In this document: piece by piece, positions 7,614 through 17,133 of the stretch | Position numbering within the stretch: the first letter of the stretch is position 1 | How the letters are laid out: the number at the start of each line of letters is the position of its first letter | Assembly (NCBI GenBank): GCA_026874595.1 | Contig: JAPPUL010000069.1 | Location: 1,366,001 to 1,430,000, forward strand | DNA: 64,000 nt | Direction of reading: 5' to 3' | From: Sipunculus nudus | Taxonomy: Eukaryota > Annelida > Sipuncula > Golfingiida > Sipunculidae | Position numbers and translations under genes: made by a program | The notes under the pieces: generated by a model | What the model was told of the DNA's origin: nothing | The model's database searches: none | The model's input: the letters and a program-made list of their open reading frames with translations, nothing else

Positions 7614-10600
7614 ATGGGTTATAGAGTAGAAACTATTATGAATAAAGAGAAAGGGATGTTCTTCATATACACGATATTGTATTTATCTTATTGCATGGGG
7701 CTTTTATCATACAGTCCCTATTTTTTCGCCAAAACAGGTTTAAGTGGAGAATTATTGTTAGAAGAGATGGGCAATGGGCTATTACTTGAACTTGCATATG
7801 CGCTTCCAGGTCTTACACTCATAATGTTTGGCTACGGGGCCTATTTTCTAATCTTGCTAGGCCTTTATGCGTACGTATTATTCTTCCCTAAGCTAAAGCC
7901 GTCTAATTTTGCAAGCAAAGTATGTGGCCTTATGCTACTTTTATTTAGCTTTTCGTATTTAATTAGTTTTGTAAGTGGAGATACAAGTTTTACAGGAGGC
8001 GGAATAATATTTGGGTTTATATCGCATGTAATAAACATAATATTTGGAATATTTGGCGAGTTAATATTTCTGCTAATGCTTATGTGGTTGGGGATGATGT
8101 TGTTTTTTGAAAGGAGTGTAAGAGAACAAATAAGAAGCTATAAAGAAGTATTAAAACTCAAAATGGTAAATGTATTTAACAAGTACTTTTCTAAAGTCAA
8201 GAAGTTGTATGGTTATGTAAAGGGAAAGAGGAATATTTTCATTAAAGCAGCTAAGGGGACAAATGCTAGGAATGCGAAGATTAAATTGACTAAGAGGGTA
8301 AAGGCTAAAAAGAGCAAGCCACCATTTATAAGCAAGGTTTTTATAGGGGATGAGGGGTTGGAGGTAGAAGGGGGTGGTAAGGGAGACGATTTGAGAGGAG
8401 GTAGTTTATATATTGCAAAAGATTTTGTAAAGACGTTAGAAACGAGTTTTAATAGGCCAAGTGAAGATATTCTGGGAGCAGATGATTTTAAGAAGATAAT
8501 TTGTGATCTTATATTGGATGAGAGTGAGGATAAGAGTGCAACTAAAGGTTTAGAAGATGCAGGTATAGAAGATATATCTTTAGAAGAGCTTGAGCGGGTA
8601 GGGTATATTTACGTAGATGAAGGTATAAAAAGTGCTGAAGATATAAAAAGCAATAAAACTGTTTTGGATTCTTCTAATATAGAGTTAGAAGGTGCAGTAG
8701 AGCTAGAGAATACAGTAGAAAATGAAGGTATAAAACTATCATCTTTATGCAAGAAGGCAGCAGGAGAGGCTAAATTAGTCGAGAGTAAAAATAGTAAAGA
8801 GGAGCGAGGTTTTATATTAGTAAAAGCTGATTCTGTTGTTGCTGTTGGTTCTGAAGGTTTAACGAGCTGCAAGTCAAATGGAGAGTATAAGGGAGGCGTA
8901 GGGGATTGCAAGTCGCTAGTAGTTTTAGGTTCTTCGGAGCTTGAGTTATTTGATAGAAGAAGAGATATAGAAGAGAGTGAAGAAGGGGAGGATGGGTGCA
9001 AAGGGGGGGTAGTAGGAGGAGAGGGAAGAGAGGGAATAGAGGAAAGAGAGGGAATAGAGGAAAGAGAGGGAATAGAGGAAAGAGAGGGAATAGAGGAAAG
9101 AGAGGGAATAGAGGAAAGAGAGGGAATAGAGGAAAGAGAGGGAAGAGAGAAGGAAGCAATAAAAGGAGCTAATAGACGTGTGTTGGTGGATGGATTTAGA
9201 ATATGTTATGACAATGTTATAGGTTTTCGCGAGAGTGGAGTTAATTTGTTTGCGAGCGATGAGGGGCTTATAGAATCTGTAAGTCATGAGAAATCGTTGT
9301 GCATATCGGAAACTGATGTAGAAGGACAGAGTATAGAGGGAGAGGTAATAAAGAAGCTTGAAAACACTCTTAAAGATTTTGGAATTAGCGCAAAGGTGGT
9401 GGGAATATCGCGCGGTCCGGTAATAACTCGCTATGAGATACTTCCGGCAGCAGGGACGAGATTAAGCAAGATATCAAACATACAAGATAACATAGCCTTA
9501 ACCCTAGCGTCATTGCGAATAAGGGTGCTAGCCCCAATACCAGGCAAATCGCTTGTAGGAATAGAAGTGCCAAACGAAATACGAAAGAAGGTATATTTTG
9601 GAGATTTAGTATGCGCTTCTAGTTTTGCACAAAGCGATGCTAAATTGCCGATAGCGCTTGGGAAGGGGATAGAGGGGGATGTAGTAGTAGCGGACTTGGC
9701 AAGCATGCCCCATTTACTAATAGCGGGAGCAACGGGCTCAGGCAAGAGTGTATTTGTAAATACACTAATATGTAGTTTGTTGTATGCAACGGGTCCTAAA
9801 GTGGCAAAATTTCTTTTAATAGATCCAAAGAGGGTAGAACTTAGTATATATAACAATCTGCCAAATCTGATTGCGCCGGTAATAACACATCCGAAGAAGG
9901 CCCTAGTAGCTCTTAGCTGGGTAGTAGATGAGATGGAGAGGAGGTATGGATTGCTTGAGAGATATGGAGTACGTGACATAAGTAGTTTTAATGAGAAAGT
10001 GGTATCTATGCGCAAGTCTGGCTATGTTACTGACAGTCCGTTTGAATATATAGTAGTAATAATAGATGAGTTTGCAGATTTAATGATGACCTCGGGTAAG
10101 GAGGTAGAATTAAAGATATCGCGACTTGCGGCAATGTCCCGAGCGGTTGGGATACATCTTGTTGTTGCAACACAAAGACCGTCAGTAGATGTAATAACAG
10201 GTCTAATAAAGGCAAACTTCCCAGCACGTATCGCCTTTCAAGTATCAAGCAAGACAGAATCTCGTATAATATTGGATACTAATGGTGCAGAAAAGCTTTT
10301 AGGTAAGGGTGATTTACTCTTCCTTGCACCTGGATTTAGCGGAACTATAAGAATACAGGGGGCATTTTTGCAAGAGAAAGAAATATTAAATTTTATATCT
10401 AATATAGATGGGGCAACAAATTATATTGAAGAGCTTGAAAATATAATTATAAACGAAGAAGAAGAAGGAGCATCTTTAGCTAGTGGCACAGGTGAATTTG
10501 GGATAAAGGATGAACCACTTTATATAGAGGCGGTAGAGATAGTAAAGTTTGAGAGGAAAGCCTCAGCCTCATACCTACAAAGAAAAATGCGAATAGGATA

Positions 10601-10694
10601 TAACAGAGCAGCCCGTATAATCGAGCTTATGGAGGCTGAGGGAATAGTTGGCACTCAAAAGGATGGAAGCAAGGTTCGAGAGGTTTTGATTTAG
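7614..10694 (+). CDS. ftsK: DNA translocase FtsK/SpoIIIE
   Basis: A 1026-residue septal DNA pump that segregates chromosome termini at division. The first 170 residues carry about four membrane helices. An acidic, low-complexity linker follows (about residues 200-530), including six REGIEE repeats at about residues 470-512. The motor domain has Walker A GATGSGKS at about residue 704 and Walker B VVIIDEFADLM at about 815. The C-terminal 50 residues (ASYLQRKMRIGYNRAARII) are the winged-helix gamma domain that reads the orienting DNA motifs and contacts XerD. The start at 7614 is uncertain; a second ATG at 7638 also fits. Its stop abuts the convergent methyltransferase stop. Confidence 0.95.
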   Translation: MGYRVETIMNKEKGMFFIYTILYLSYCMGLLSYSPYFFAKTGLSGELLLEEMGNGLLLELAYALPGLTLIMFGYGAYFLILLGLYAYVLFFPKLKPSNFASKVCGLMLLLFSFSYLISFVSGDTSFTGGGIIFGFISHVINIIFGIFGELIFLLMLMWLGMMLFFERSVREQIRSYKEVLKLKMVNVFNKYFSKVKKLYGYVKGKRNIFIKAAKGTNARNAKIKLTKRVKAKKSKPPFISKVFIGDEGLEVEGGGKGDDLRGGSLYIAKDFVKTLETSFNRPSEDILGADDFKKIICDLILDESEDKSATKGLEDAGIEDISLEELERVGYIYVDEGIKSAEDIKSNKTVLDSSNIELEGAVELENTVENEGIKLSSLCKKAAGEAKLVESKNSKEERGFILVKADSVVAVGSEGLTSCKSNGEYKGGVGDCKSLVVLGSSELELFDRRRDIEESEEGEDGCKGGVVGGEGREGIEEREGIEEREGIEEREGIEEREGIEEREGIEEREGREKEAIKGANRRVLVDGFRICYDNVIGFRESGVNLFASDEGLIESVSHEKSLCISETDVEGQSIEGEVIKKLENTLKDFGISAKVVGISRGPVITRYEILPAAGTRLSKISNIQDNIALTLASLRIRVLAPIPGKSLVGIEVPNEIRKKVYFGDLVCASSFAQSDAKLPIALGKGIEGDVVVADLASMPHLLIAGATGSGKSVFVNTLICSLLYATGPKVAKFLLIDPKRVELSIYNNLPNLIAPVITHPKKALVALSWVVDEMERRYGLLERYGVRDISSFNEKVVSMRKSGYVTDSPFEYIVVIIDEFADLMMTSGKEVELKISRLAAMSRAVGIHLVVATQRPSVDVITGLIKANFPARIAFQVSSKTESRIILDTNGAEKLLGKGDLLFLAPGFSGTIRIQGAFLQEKEILNFISNIDGATNYIEELENIIINEEEEGASLASGTGEFGIKDEPLYIEAVEIVKFERKASASYLQRKMRIGYNRAARIIELMEAEGIVGTQKDGSKVREVLI
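9026..9150. repeat. In-frame 18-bp repeat array inside ftsK
   Basis: Six near-perfect units of GAGGGAATAGAGGAAAGA encode REGIEE repeats in the FtsK linker. The unit is six codons long, so copy-number changes preserve the frame. Confidence 0.95.
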
Positions 10695-11273
10695 CTAGTG
10701 AATAGCATTTGCTATTATAGCATAATTTGATTTATTAATGGTTAGCATTTTGTTAATTTCAAAGTTGTTATCTTTAAGTTCTTTAATAATAGTATCCTCG
10801 CCAATCCTATGGTCTTTTGGAGGACCCATATCCTCCGTTTTAACTATCCATTCAAGTAATATTATAAGACCATTTTGTTTAAGAACTCGCTTTGTTTCTT
10901 TTATAACTGAATTTATATCTTCAATCTCATGTATAACAAAAGCTATCAAAACAAAATCCAAAAGCTTGTCTTTTAGTGGCAGGACAACTTGTTTAGTACT
11001 ATTTTCAAGCAGTATAGGCACAACATTCGGTCTTTCTATCTTCATTCTAAGGTATGTTAGCATCTCCTTTTGAATATCAAATGCATATATTTTACCCTTT
11101 GCTCCTAATATATCTGCAGCCGCAATGGTAAAAAACCCTGTCCCACAGCCTAAATCAGCACCAACTAATCCCTCATCAAGGCCAAGCGATAATAAAGTTT
11201 CTCGGGGTTTTAATAATTCATATCTTTCTTTTGTCTCTAGTTTCTGGTACTTCTTAGGATCAAATAGCTTCAT
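10695..11273 (-). CDS. Class I SAM-dependent methyltransferase
   Basis: A 192-residue methyltransferase with the SAM-binding motif I DLGCGTGFFT (from residue 40), the acidic motif II IYAFDIQKEML and a motif IV region LDFVLIAFVIHEI. The organisation matches UbiE/Methyltransf_11-type enzymes; the substrate cannot be told from the sequence. Its stop is directly adjacent to the convergent ftsK stop. Upstream, on the same strand and 23 bases away, is hisI. Confidence 0.85.
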   Translation of the reverse strand: MKLFDPKKYQKLETKERYELLKPRETLLSLGLDEGLVGADLGCGTGFFTIAAADILGAKGKIYAFDIQKEMLTYLRMKIERPNVVPILLENSTKQVVLPLKDKLLDFVLIAFVIHEIEDINSVIKETKRVLKQNGLIILLEWIVKTEDMGPPKDHRIGEDTIIKELKDNNFEINKMLTINKSNYAIIANAIH

Positions 11274-11296
11274 ATACTCTCTTACTTATTATCCTC

Positions 11297-11689
11297 TTAT
11301 TTGTATACTTCATCAGGATTAAATACTACCTCCCCTACATTCATTAGCTTATCATGTGTTTCATTAAGCTCTTGGTAAAAGCAACTTCTGTAACCCTTAT
11401 GACATGCCCCGCCTACTTGTTCTACGCGTATTAATAGGGTGTCATTGTCACAATCAAATAATATCTTTTTTACTTTTTGTACATTATTTGATTTTTCTCC
11501 CTTCTTCCATATTTGTTTTTTCTTTCGACTGTAAAAATGTACTTGACCATTATATAATGTCTTTTCGTAGGACTCTTTACTCATATATCCAAGCATTAAT
11601 ACTTCGTTTGTTTTTGTGTCTTGGATTATTGTAGGTACTAGCCTGCATTTTTCAAAATCGGGATATACTTGCTCTCTTTTCATTTCCAT
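11297..11689 (-). CDS. hisI: Phosphoribosyl-AMP cyclohydrolase
   Basis: A 130-residue enzyme of histidine biosynthesis that opens the purine ring of phosphoribosyl-AMP. The signature is complete: MLGYMSKES, HFYSRKKKQIWKKGE, the Mg-binding FDCDNDTLL (residues 78-85) and the Zn ligands in GGACHKGYRSCFY (Cys96, His97, Cys103). It is the stand-alone form, without the HisE domain fused in many bacteria. No other his gene is in the window. The initiation region overlaps a possible 44-codon upstream frame. Confidence 0.93.
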   Translation of the reverse strand: MEMKREQVYPDFEKCRLVPTIIQDTKTNEVLMLGYMSKESYEKTLYNGQVHFYSRKKKQIWKKGEKSNNVQKVKKILFDCDNDTLLIRVEQVGGACHKGYRSCFYQELNETHDKLMNVGEVVFNPDEVYK

Positions 11690-11814
11690 ACTTTACTATT
11701 ATTCGATATTATCTTATTTGCTATATACGAGGCGTATGCGCTTAAGCCTTTATCTTTTCTTTCTTTTCGCTTATCTAATAAGAAGTTCTTTATGTCTTTT
11801 GCGTCATTTTGCAT
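11680..11814 (-). CDS. Possible small ORF overlapping the hisI start
   Basis: A 44-codon frame rich in Lys and Asn (starts MQNDAKDIKN, ends SNNSKVWK) fills half of the gap between the large penicillin-binding protein gene and hisI. Its TGA stop lies just past the hisI ATG, an arrangement that could couple translation. No clear ribosome site is present. It could be chance coding in AT-rich sequence. Confidence 0.3.
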   Translation of the reverse strand: MQNDAKDIKNFLLDKRKERKDKGLSAYASYIANKIISNNSKVWK

Positions 11815-11921
11815 GTCTTCTATCCATTGGGCTTATTATATCTTTACTATTTATATCTTTTATATCTTTACTTGGCCCTTTATCGCTTTTTACTACTGTC
11901 TCTACATTTCTTTGTTTTTTT

Positions 11922-14900
11922 TTATCTATCATTCAATGTTTCGTCTATTAGGTTTTTTAAGAAACTCTCCTCTTCCTCATGTATATCATTTTTGGTGCCT
12001 TGGTCTTCTTTTGCTTTCGCTTTTTCTTCTAACTCATTTAATATAGCTTCGTTTTCAGTTAACTGTTGGAGTATACTACTCTCAGTATCACCACCAGCTC
12101 CTACTACTTCTTTTTGTTGTTCTATAATTTCTTTATCATATTCTTCTTTATAAATATTTTCTATCTCTTCTTGCTCTTTTTTAGTAAGCTCTTTTATATC
12201 AGGTATATATTCGTATTTATCATCATTATTTGGATTCTCCATACTCTCGTTCCAAAGCTGTCTTTCGTACCTTTTAAACTGGTATTCAAATTTCTGCTTT
12301 TCAACCTCAACTGAGGCTATATTTCTATATTCTTGTTGTCTTTCCGGGCTAAGTTCATCAAATATCTCGCCATCAACTTTTGCAAAGTCTATTGCCGTTT
12401 TTTCTTCAAGTTCTAAATCCTTATGTCTCTCATAATCACTTCTTATCAAAAGTAGCTCTTCAAGATCTATTGTATTTTCGGTTTTTATCCTTGTCTTACG
12501 TAAAATTGGGGCGTATATGTTCTTATTGTTTAGCTTTCTTGGTTCCAATACAGGTTTATATAAAAACTTCTTCGAAAAGTACTTTGTTATATTCCCGCCT
12601 ATAGGGTATTTTAATTCTACCTCTTCCCTCTTCCCTACATACTCTCTACCAAGTAGCCTTTCAAATACTTCCTTGGCATTCAAAGCAGGTACATTCCCTC
12701 CAAATAAGCCATCATCTACCTTCCCTTCATTTACACCTATATTTATTAGGTATAGTAAGTTATGGTTTAATAAGTTATCTTTGTCATCTTCTATATACTC
12801 ATCAGGGGTTCTTAGAGTTGTGGCTAGAAACGATACATCGGTATCCGATGAGCCTGTCTTGCCTGCTCCACCTTTTATAAATCTCTTTGCCGTTCCAAAA
12901 TAGGTATTTAAATATCCGCAAAATAAGGCTCCCTCTGCAGCCTCTCGTGATATGACTTGTTTACTCTCTTTTGAAAAGTCTATCTTTAATTCTTTATTAT
13001 CGCTTTGAATTAGTCGGCTTAGTGTAGTTATTGGCTTTAGTACACCACGATTTGTTATTATTGTGTTTATCTGGGCAAACCTGATACTATTTATATCTTG
13101 CGAGCCAAGCGCTATCGGATATATAGGCTTAAACTTTAAGTGTTTAGATATTCCATCTCTATTCAAATCTCCTACATCGTTTAAAAACGCACTTAGACTC
13201 TTAAGTCCTACGAGATCTGCAAGCTTTACAAATGTATTATTTTTTGATTGAAGGAAATTGTATACATTATCATGTTTTTTATATGTAAAATGGCCATAAT
13301 TATATTCCCTATCTATTCTCCAATTGTCAGGCCTATAAAGCCCTTTTACTTTTTTACCATTTTCCTTTTCTACTACATATTCAAATGACCTTGGTATATC
13401 GTAATAGGTATCAAGCAAAGTTCCTTTTTTATCTAAGTATAATAATAGGACTATCCATTTGAATATTGACCCAAAATGTCTGTGCCCGTGTACTGCCCAA
13501 TTAAAATATACTTTTGGACTTGTGTGTTTTGAGGCTATTGCTATTATCTTATTTGCTATCTTTGCATCTTTTATATTATGCGTTTTAACAAGTACTGCAG
13601 CTCCACCGTATTCCTTGCGCTCTACTTTACTATCCTCTCTAAAGTTATATACCAACTTAGTACTTTTTGCAAGTTCCTCCTCTAGTATAATTTGTTCTTT
13701 TTCATGAAATTCTACTTCTAAATCTAGATTAGCATTTATTGACCAGCTCCCTAAATATCTTGTCAATTCTTTTAGTGTCTGATCTGTATAACTTTGGTAT
13801 TCATTTATTATACGTGATGGTTTAAAGTTTATGATTTGGGCTTTAGCTTTAGTATACTCTTCTTCGTTTATTAACGGCCTTACTGTCTCATTACCTTTTT
13901 TAAACTCCTCTAAAGCCTTTTTTATCCTTGATTCTGTTACCTTATATGCTTGCTGTACCCTATTTATAAGCGACAATGTTGAATCTATTTCTTTTTTCCT
14001 ACTATTCTTTTCTTTTTCCTCAAGCTCCTTTGAGCGTTTTCGTTTTCTATTCTTCTTTCTATACTCCTTTTCTAAAGCTTTTGATCTTTCTTTCAAAAAG
14101 CTTATAATCTCATCATCATTTGTTATGTCTATCCCTATCTTGCTAAACTCATCTTTTAGTATATGATATCGTATGTAGTCTTGCCCAAATGTATTTGGAG
14201 AAAGCCCTATACGGGTTAGCCATCCAAGTTCCTTTGTACTTAGGCTTGCAAGAGTATTTTTATTTAAGTAATTCCTAATTATACCCTTTATCCCATAATT
14301 ATGGTCCCTAAAAAACGAGCCGGGGATAGATTGTACATACAAATTTAGGAACTTGTCTCTGTCTTTAGTATAGTAGTCTAAATACATGGCCCCAAGTATT
14401 TGTATTAGTTTTTCAAAAGGAGTTTTTGACTGTTTGCCTAAGTACATTTCATATATTTGTTCTATTATGCTTGCATTGCCCTTTCTTTCCTTAGAAAATA
14501 TATATCCAAATGCTGCCTTAGATAAGCCTATAGGGTCTATTCCGCCTCCTTGTACATAAAAATTATCATCTTCGATTAAAAGATACGCTTTTTTTATATT
14601 CTTGGGTATCTCCTGAGCATCTATATATTCTCGTGAATTCGGACGGTGTTTTAGTATTTTGCTTTCCTTTAATGTAAGTTGTTCAATAACGACATTTTTA
14701 GCATCTGACCCTGTAAATAAAGCATTTAACATATTTGAAGTTTTAGGAAATTCATCAAATGGGATCTTAAAAAGCTTTGTATATTTTTGCTGTCCGTGCT
14801 TTAATGAAAAACTTAATGTATATACACGTGCCATTTTAGACTGTATCTGATTTAATAATAGACTTATATAATCTTCCGTATATACCCTTGGTATATTAGT

Positions 14901-15764
14901 TTTATATATTAAAGTTGGTTTTAGTACTTGTTTTTTGGGACGGAGGTTATCTTTGCTATCCTTTTTAATTTCTTTTTTAAGCTCTTGGTGTTTTACGTTA
15001 TCCTTAGTATCATCGGTCTTATCATAAGAAAAGAATTTTACACTATCCTCGTTTTCAAATAATCTTAGTTTTACTTGATGTAGCTTAGATTGTAAAATAT
15101 AGTTCTTTATGTCGTTTGCAATATTTGGGACAGTAGAAAAACTTACTACATATACTTTTTTGACTTTCTTTCTTCCTTTGCGCTTGCGTTTCCTTCCTTC
15201 ATAACCTTCTATAACTATTTTAAACCTATTATTTATATTCTCCTTATAATCCTTTATTAGTTTTAGCACATGTAGTTTTGAAGATGTATTTATAGTTCTG
15301 GCACTTAGTATTTTACTTTCTGTCCTAATGGTTATTCCAGAGCCTAAATTCTTTCTAAGAAAAGATACAATTTCAACTAAGTTAGTAGGAGCAAAGATAT
15401 GATAACCTGTTATATCTTTTATCCAAAAGGATATTACGGGATATTTTGGATTTGGTATAATAGGCTTATTGCCTTTAAAATATTTGTCAAGAGCTAATTT
15501 ATATTGCTCATAATAAATTAAGCTCACCCATAAATTATTAGAACGTTTATTAAATTGGCTTTTATCAAGTTCTGGTTTTAAACCAATCTCTTTCAAATTC
15601 TCATTTGCTGCTATAAATAATTCTTTGCTATCAGTTTCTTTTTCTTCGAATGCTAGTTGAACTATAATAACAAGTAATATTATAATGTATATTAAAACAT
15701 GTCTAAACTGTAGCTGAGGTCTTTTAAAAGGTATAAGGCTGTTATTAAGTATATATTTAATCAT
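11922..15764 (-). CDS. Class A penicillin-binding protein (PBP1-like) with degenerate glycosyltransferase domain
   Basis: A 1280-residue membrane-anchored protein. One helix lies at residues 21-39. A long N-terminal region (40-390) follows, then a GT51-like domain (about 390-525) recognisable from EDDNFYVQGGGIDPIGL, NYGIKGIIRNYL and LGWLTRIGLSPN. A charged helical insert (about 530-660) precedes a transpeptidase domain with SIFK (Ser766, Lys769), SKN (840-842) and KTG (969-971). The C-terminal 150 residues are acidic coiled coil. The transpeptidase motifs are intact, but the GT51 catalytic motifs are altered: the motif-1 His is Gln, GGSTITQQ reads GNASIIEQ, and the second catalytic Glu position reads Gln. 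It is much longer than usual class A enzymes (700-900). Crosslinking is probably retained and glycan polymerisation probably lost, by inference. Confidence 0.85.
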   Translation of the reverse strand: MIKYILNNSLIPFKRPQLQFRHVLIYIIILLVIIVQLAFEEKETDSKELFIAANENLKEIGLKPELDKSQFNKRSNNLWVSLIYYEQYKLALDKYFKGNKPIIPNPKYPVISFWIKDITGYHIFAPTNLVEIVSFLRKNLGSGITIRTESKILSARTINTSSKLHVLKLIKDYKENINNRFKIVIEGYEGRKRKRKGRKKVKKVYVVSFSTVPNIANDIKNYILQSKLHQVKLRLFENEDSVKFFSYDKTDDTKDNVKHQELKKEIKKDSKDNLRPKKQVLKPTLIYKTNIPRVYTEDYISLLLNQIQSKMARVYTLSFSLKHGQQKYTKLFKIPFDEFPKTSNMLNALFTGSDAKNVVIEQLTLKESKILKHRPNSREYIDAQEIPKNIKKAYLLIEDDNFYVQGGGIDPIGLSKAAFGYIFSKERKGNASIIEQIYEMYLGKQSKTPFEKLIQILGAMYLDYYTKDRDKFLNLYVQSIPGSFFRDHNYGIKGIIRNYLNKNTLASLSTKELGWLTRIGLSPNTFGQDYIRYHILKDEFSKIGIDITNDDEIISFLKERSKALEKEYRKKNRKRKRSKELEEKEKNSRKKEIDSTLSLINRVQQAYKVTESRIKKALEEFKKGNETVRPLINEEEYTKAKAQIINFKPSRIINEYQSYTDQTLKELTRYLGSWSINANLDLEVEFHEKEQIILEEELAKSTKLVYNFREDSKVERKEYGGAAVLVKTHNIKDAKIANKIIAIASKHTSPKVYFNWAVHGHRHFGSIFKWIVLLLYLDKKGTLLDTYYDIPRSFEYVVEKENGKKVKGLYRPDNWRIDREYNYGHFTYKKHDNVYNFLQSKNNTFVKLADLVGLKSLSAFLNDVGDLNRDGISKHLKFKPIYPIALGSQDINSIRFAQINTIITNRGVLKPITTLSRLIQSDNKELKIDFSKESKQVISREAAEGALFCGYLNTYFGTAKRFIKGGAGKTGSSDTDVSFLATTLRTPDEYIEDDKDNLLNHNLLYLINIGVNEGKVDDGLFGGNVPALNAKEVFERLLGREYVGKREEVELKYPIGGNITKYFSKKFLYKPVLEPRKLNNKNIYAPILRKTRIKTENTIDLEELLLIRSDYERHKDLELEEKTAIDFAKVDGEIFDELSPERQQEYRNIASVEVEKQKFEYQFKRYERQLWNESMENPNNDDKYEYIPDIKELTKKEQEEIENIYKEEYDKEIIEQQKEVVGAGGDTESSILQQLTENEAILNELEEKAKAKEDQGTKNDIHEEEESFLKNLIDETLNDR

Positions 15765-16010
15765 AATATAAAGCGTCTTTATTATCTACACAATTATAAA
15801 TATAGTTTATACATATAAGCATAAAAATGTTATAGCTATCATAAGTTAATATAAGCCATAATGGTTATAGTAGAATTTAATTTAAAGATTAATATTATAA
15901 AGAATATATATAAAAAAACTCATAATGTGTAGTAAATATATACCTAACGCTTGCTAAACAATAATTGCTTAGAGGTCTTTTCTTAAAAGATGTTAAAAAA
16001 AGCAACAAGA

Positions 16011-16955
16011 TTATGATAATAATCTAAATAAAGTATCAAACCTCTCGTCATTTAATAGAGCATTTAGCTTTTGTATTGATTTTTGGTAATTGTCCTTTGA
16101 TTTAGCAATTAAGGTTAATTTGATACCTGTTCCTTCAAGATTGGGCTCTTCCGGAGTTATTGTACACATTTTAGGAATATCAAGTGTATTTAAAACATGT
16201 TGAATTTTAATAAGTTTAGCATGAAACATAGGGTATTGCCTTGCAAGAAGGTATTTGAATATAATATTTTGCTTATTTTTAATATTTGTATTACTATTTG
16301 CCTCTAAAAGCTTAATAAGGTCTTGTAATATATCAAAACATAAAACGCCTTCTTTTCTTGCAATAAAGAATAGTTGTTCAAGAAGGGTTTTGACTTTGTT
16401 TGTACCTAAAGATAAAGTATATATTATTCTATGTATAGAATGTTGTTCTTGATGCGAGAGTATAGTAAGTCTTTCTGCGCTACTAAGGTTTAACTTTGCC
16501 TCAACAATAAAAAGCTTTAGTTGATAAATAAGCTTACTTAAACTAAGTAATGTCTCTAAGCGTTTTAAAGATGGTTCTTCCCCTATTAACGACATATATT
16601 TGATAGTATTATCTTCATTAAACTGCTTTAAAAGCCTTATAATATTTGCTTTTTCTATTAGGTTTAAGTTTCTGTAAGAAATGGTATTAATAATACCTTG
16701 AGTAAAGACGCTTAAAGGGCTTCCATTGACAATGTGCGTAGACAAAGTATTCTCCCCACATGCTATAAGAGCCTTAACAATAAAGTTATCAGCAATTATT
16801 CTAAATGAGTTACTCCCCTTCTTCTGAATGGGTATAGGCATATAAATAGGTTTTTTGTCCCAGATAGTAATATGATAGTTAAAAGAATCATTATTTGGGA
16901 AAGAAAAGATGTATAAATTGTCCTCTATGTCTATGTTCTTAATATTAACTTTCAT
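16011..16955 (-). CDS. Hypothetical protein, 314 residues
   Basis: Not recognised. No signal peptide, membrane helix or known motif is seen. The first 100 residues look beta-rich (FSFPNNDSFNYHITIWDKKPI), the middle is helical and Leu/Lys-rich (about 105-240), and the last 70 residues are mixed (KLTLIAKSKDNYQKSIQKL). It is probably cytoplasmic. It lies upstream of the penicillin-binding protein gene on the same strand (246-base gap) and is divergent from the exported protein at 17134. Confidence 0.65.
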   Translation of the reverse strand: MKVNIKNIDIEDNLYIFSFPNNDSFNYHITIWDKKPIYMPIPIQKKGSNSFRIIADNFIVKALIACGENTLSTHIVNGSPLSVFTQGIINTISYRNLNLIEKANIIRLLKQFNEDNTIKYMSLIGEEPSLKRLETLLSLSKLIYQLKLFIVEAKLNLSSAERLTILSHQEQHSIHRIIYTLSLGTNKVKTLLEQLFFIARKEGVLCFDILQDLIKLLEANSNTNIKNKQNIIFKYLLARQYPMFHAKLIKIQHVLNTLDIPKMCTITPEEPNLEGTGIKLTLIAKSKDNYQKSIQKLNALLNDERFDTLFRLLS

Positions 16956-17072
16956 TTTTTAAACATTATTTAGCTACACTGTGGGTTAATAATAAATAAC
17001 TGAAGGTTAATAATAAATAGATAATCGTTTTTATTATTAATAAATTCTTTTATAGATGAATTCATAGGAGCT

Positions 17073-17105
17073 TATATTATTAATATAGTATATATTAATA
17101 ATATA
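17073..17105. promoter_or_regulatory. Perfect 15-bp inverted repeat in the 5' region of the 17134 gene
   Basis: Two 15-base AT-only arms (17073-17087 and 17091-17105) flank the trinucleotide GTA. It ends seven bases before the AAGGAG ribosome site. It could be an operator or an mRNA hairpin affecting translation. No T-tract follows, so it is not a terminator. Upstream, GGTTAATAATAAATA occurs twice at 16983-17022. Confidence 0.6.
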
Positions 17106-17133
17106 GAATTCTTTAAGGAGATTAATAAAAATA

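Noticed and set aside
8812-9287. Minus-strand frames of Leu/Pro/Phe repeats
   Set aside because: They are antisense translations of the ftsK in-frame repeat array.
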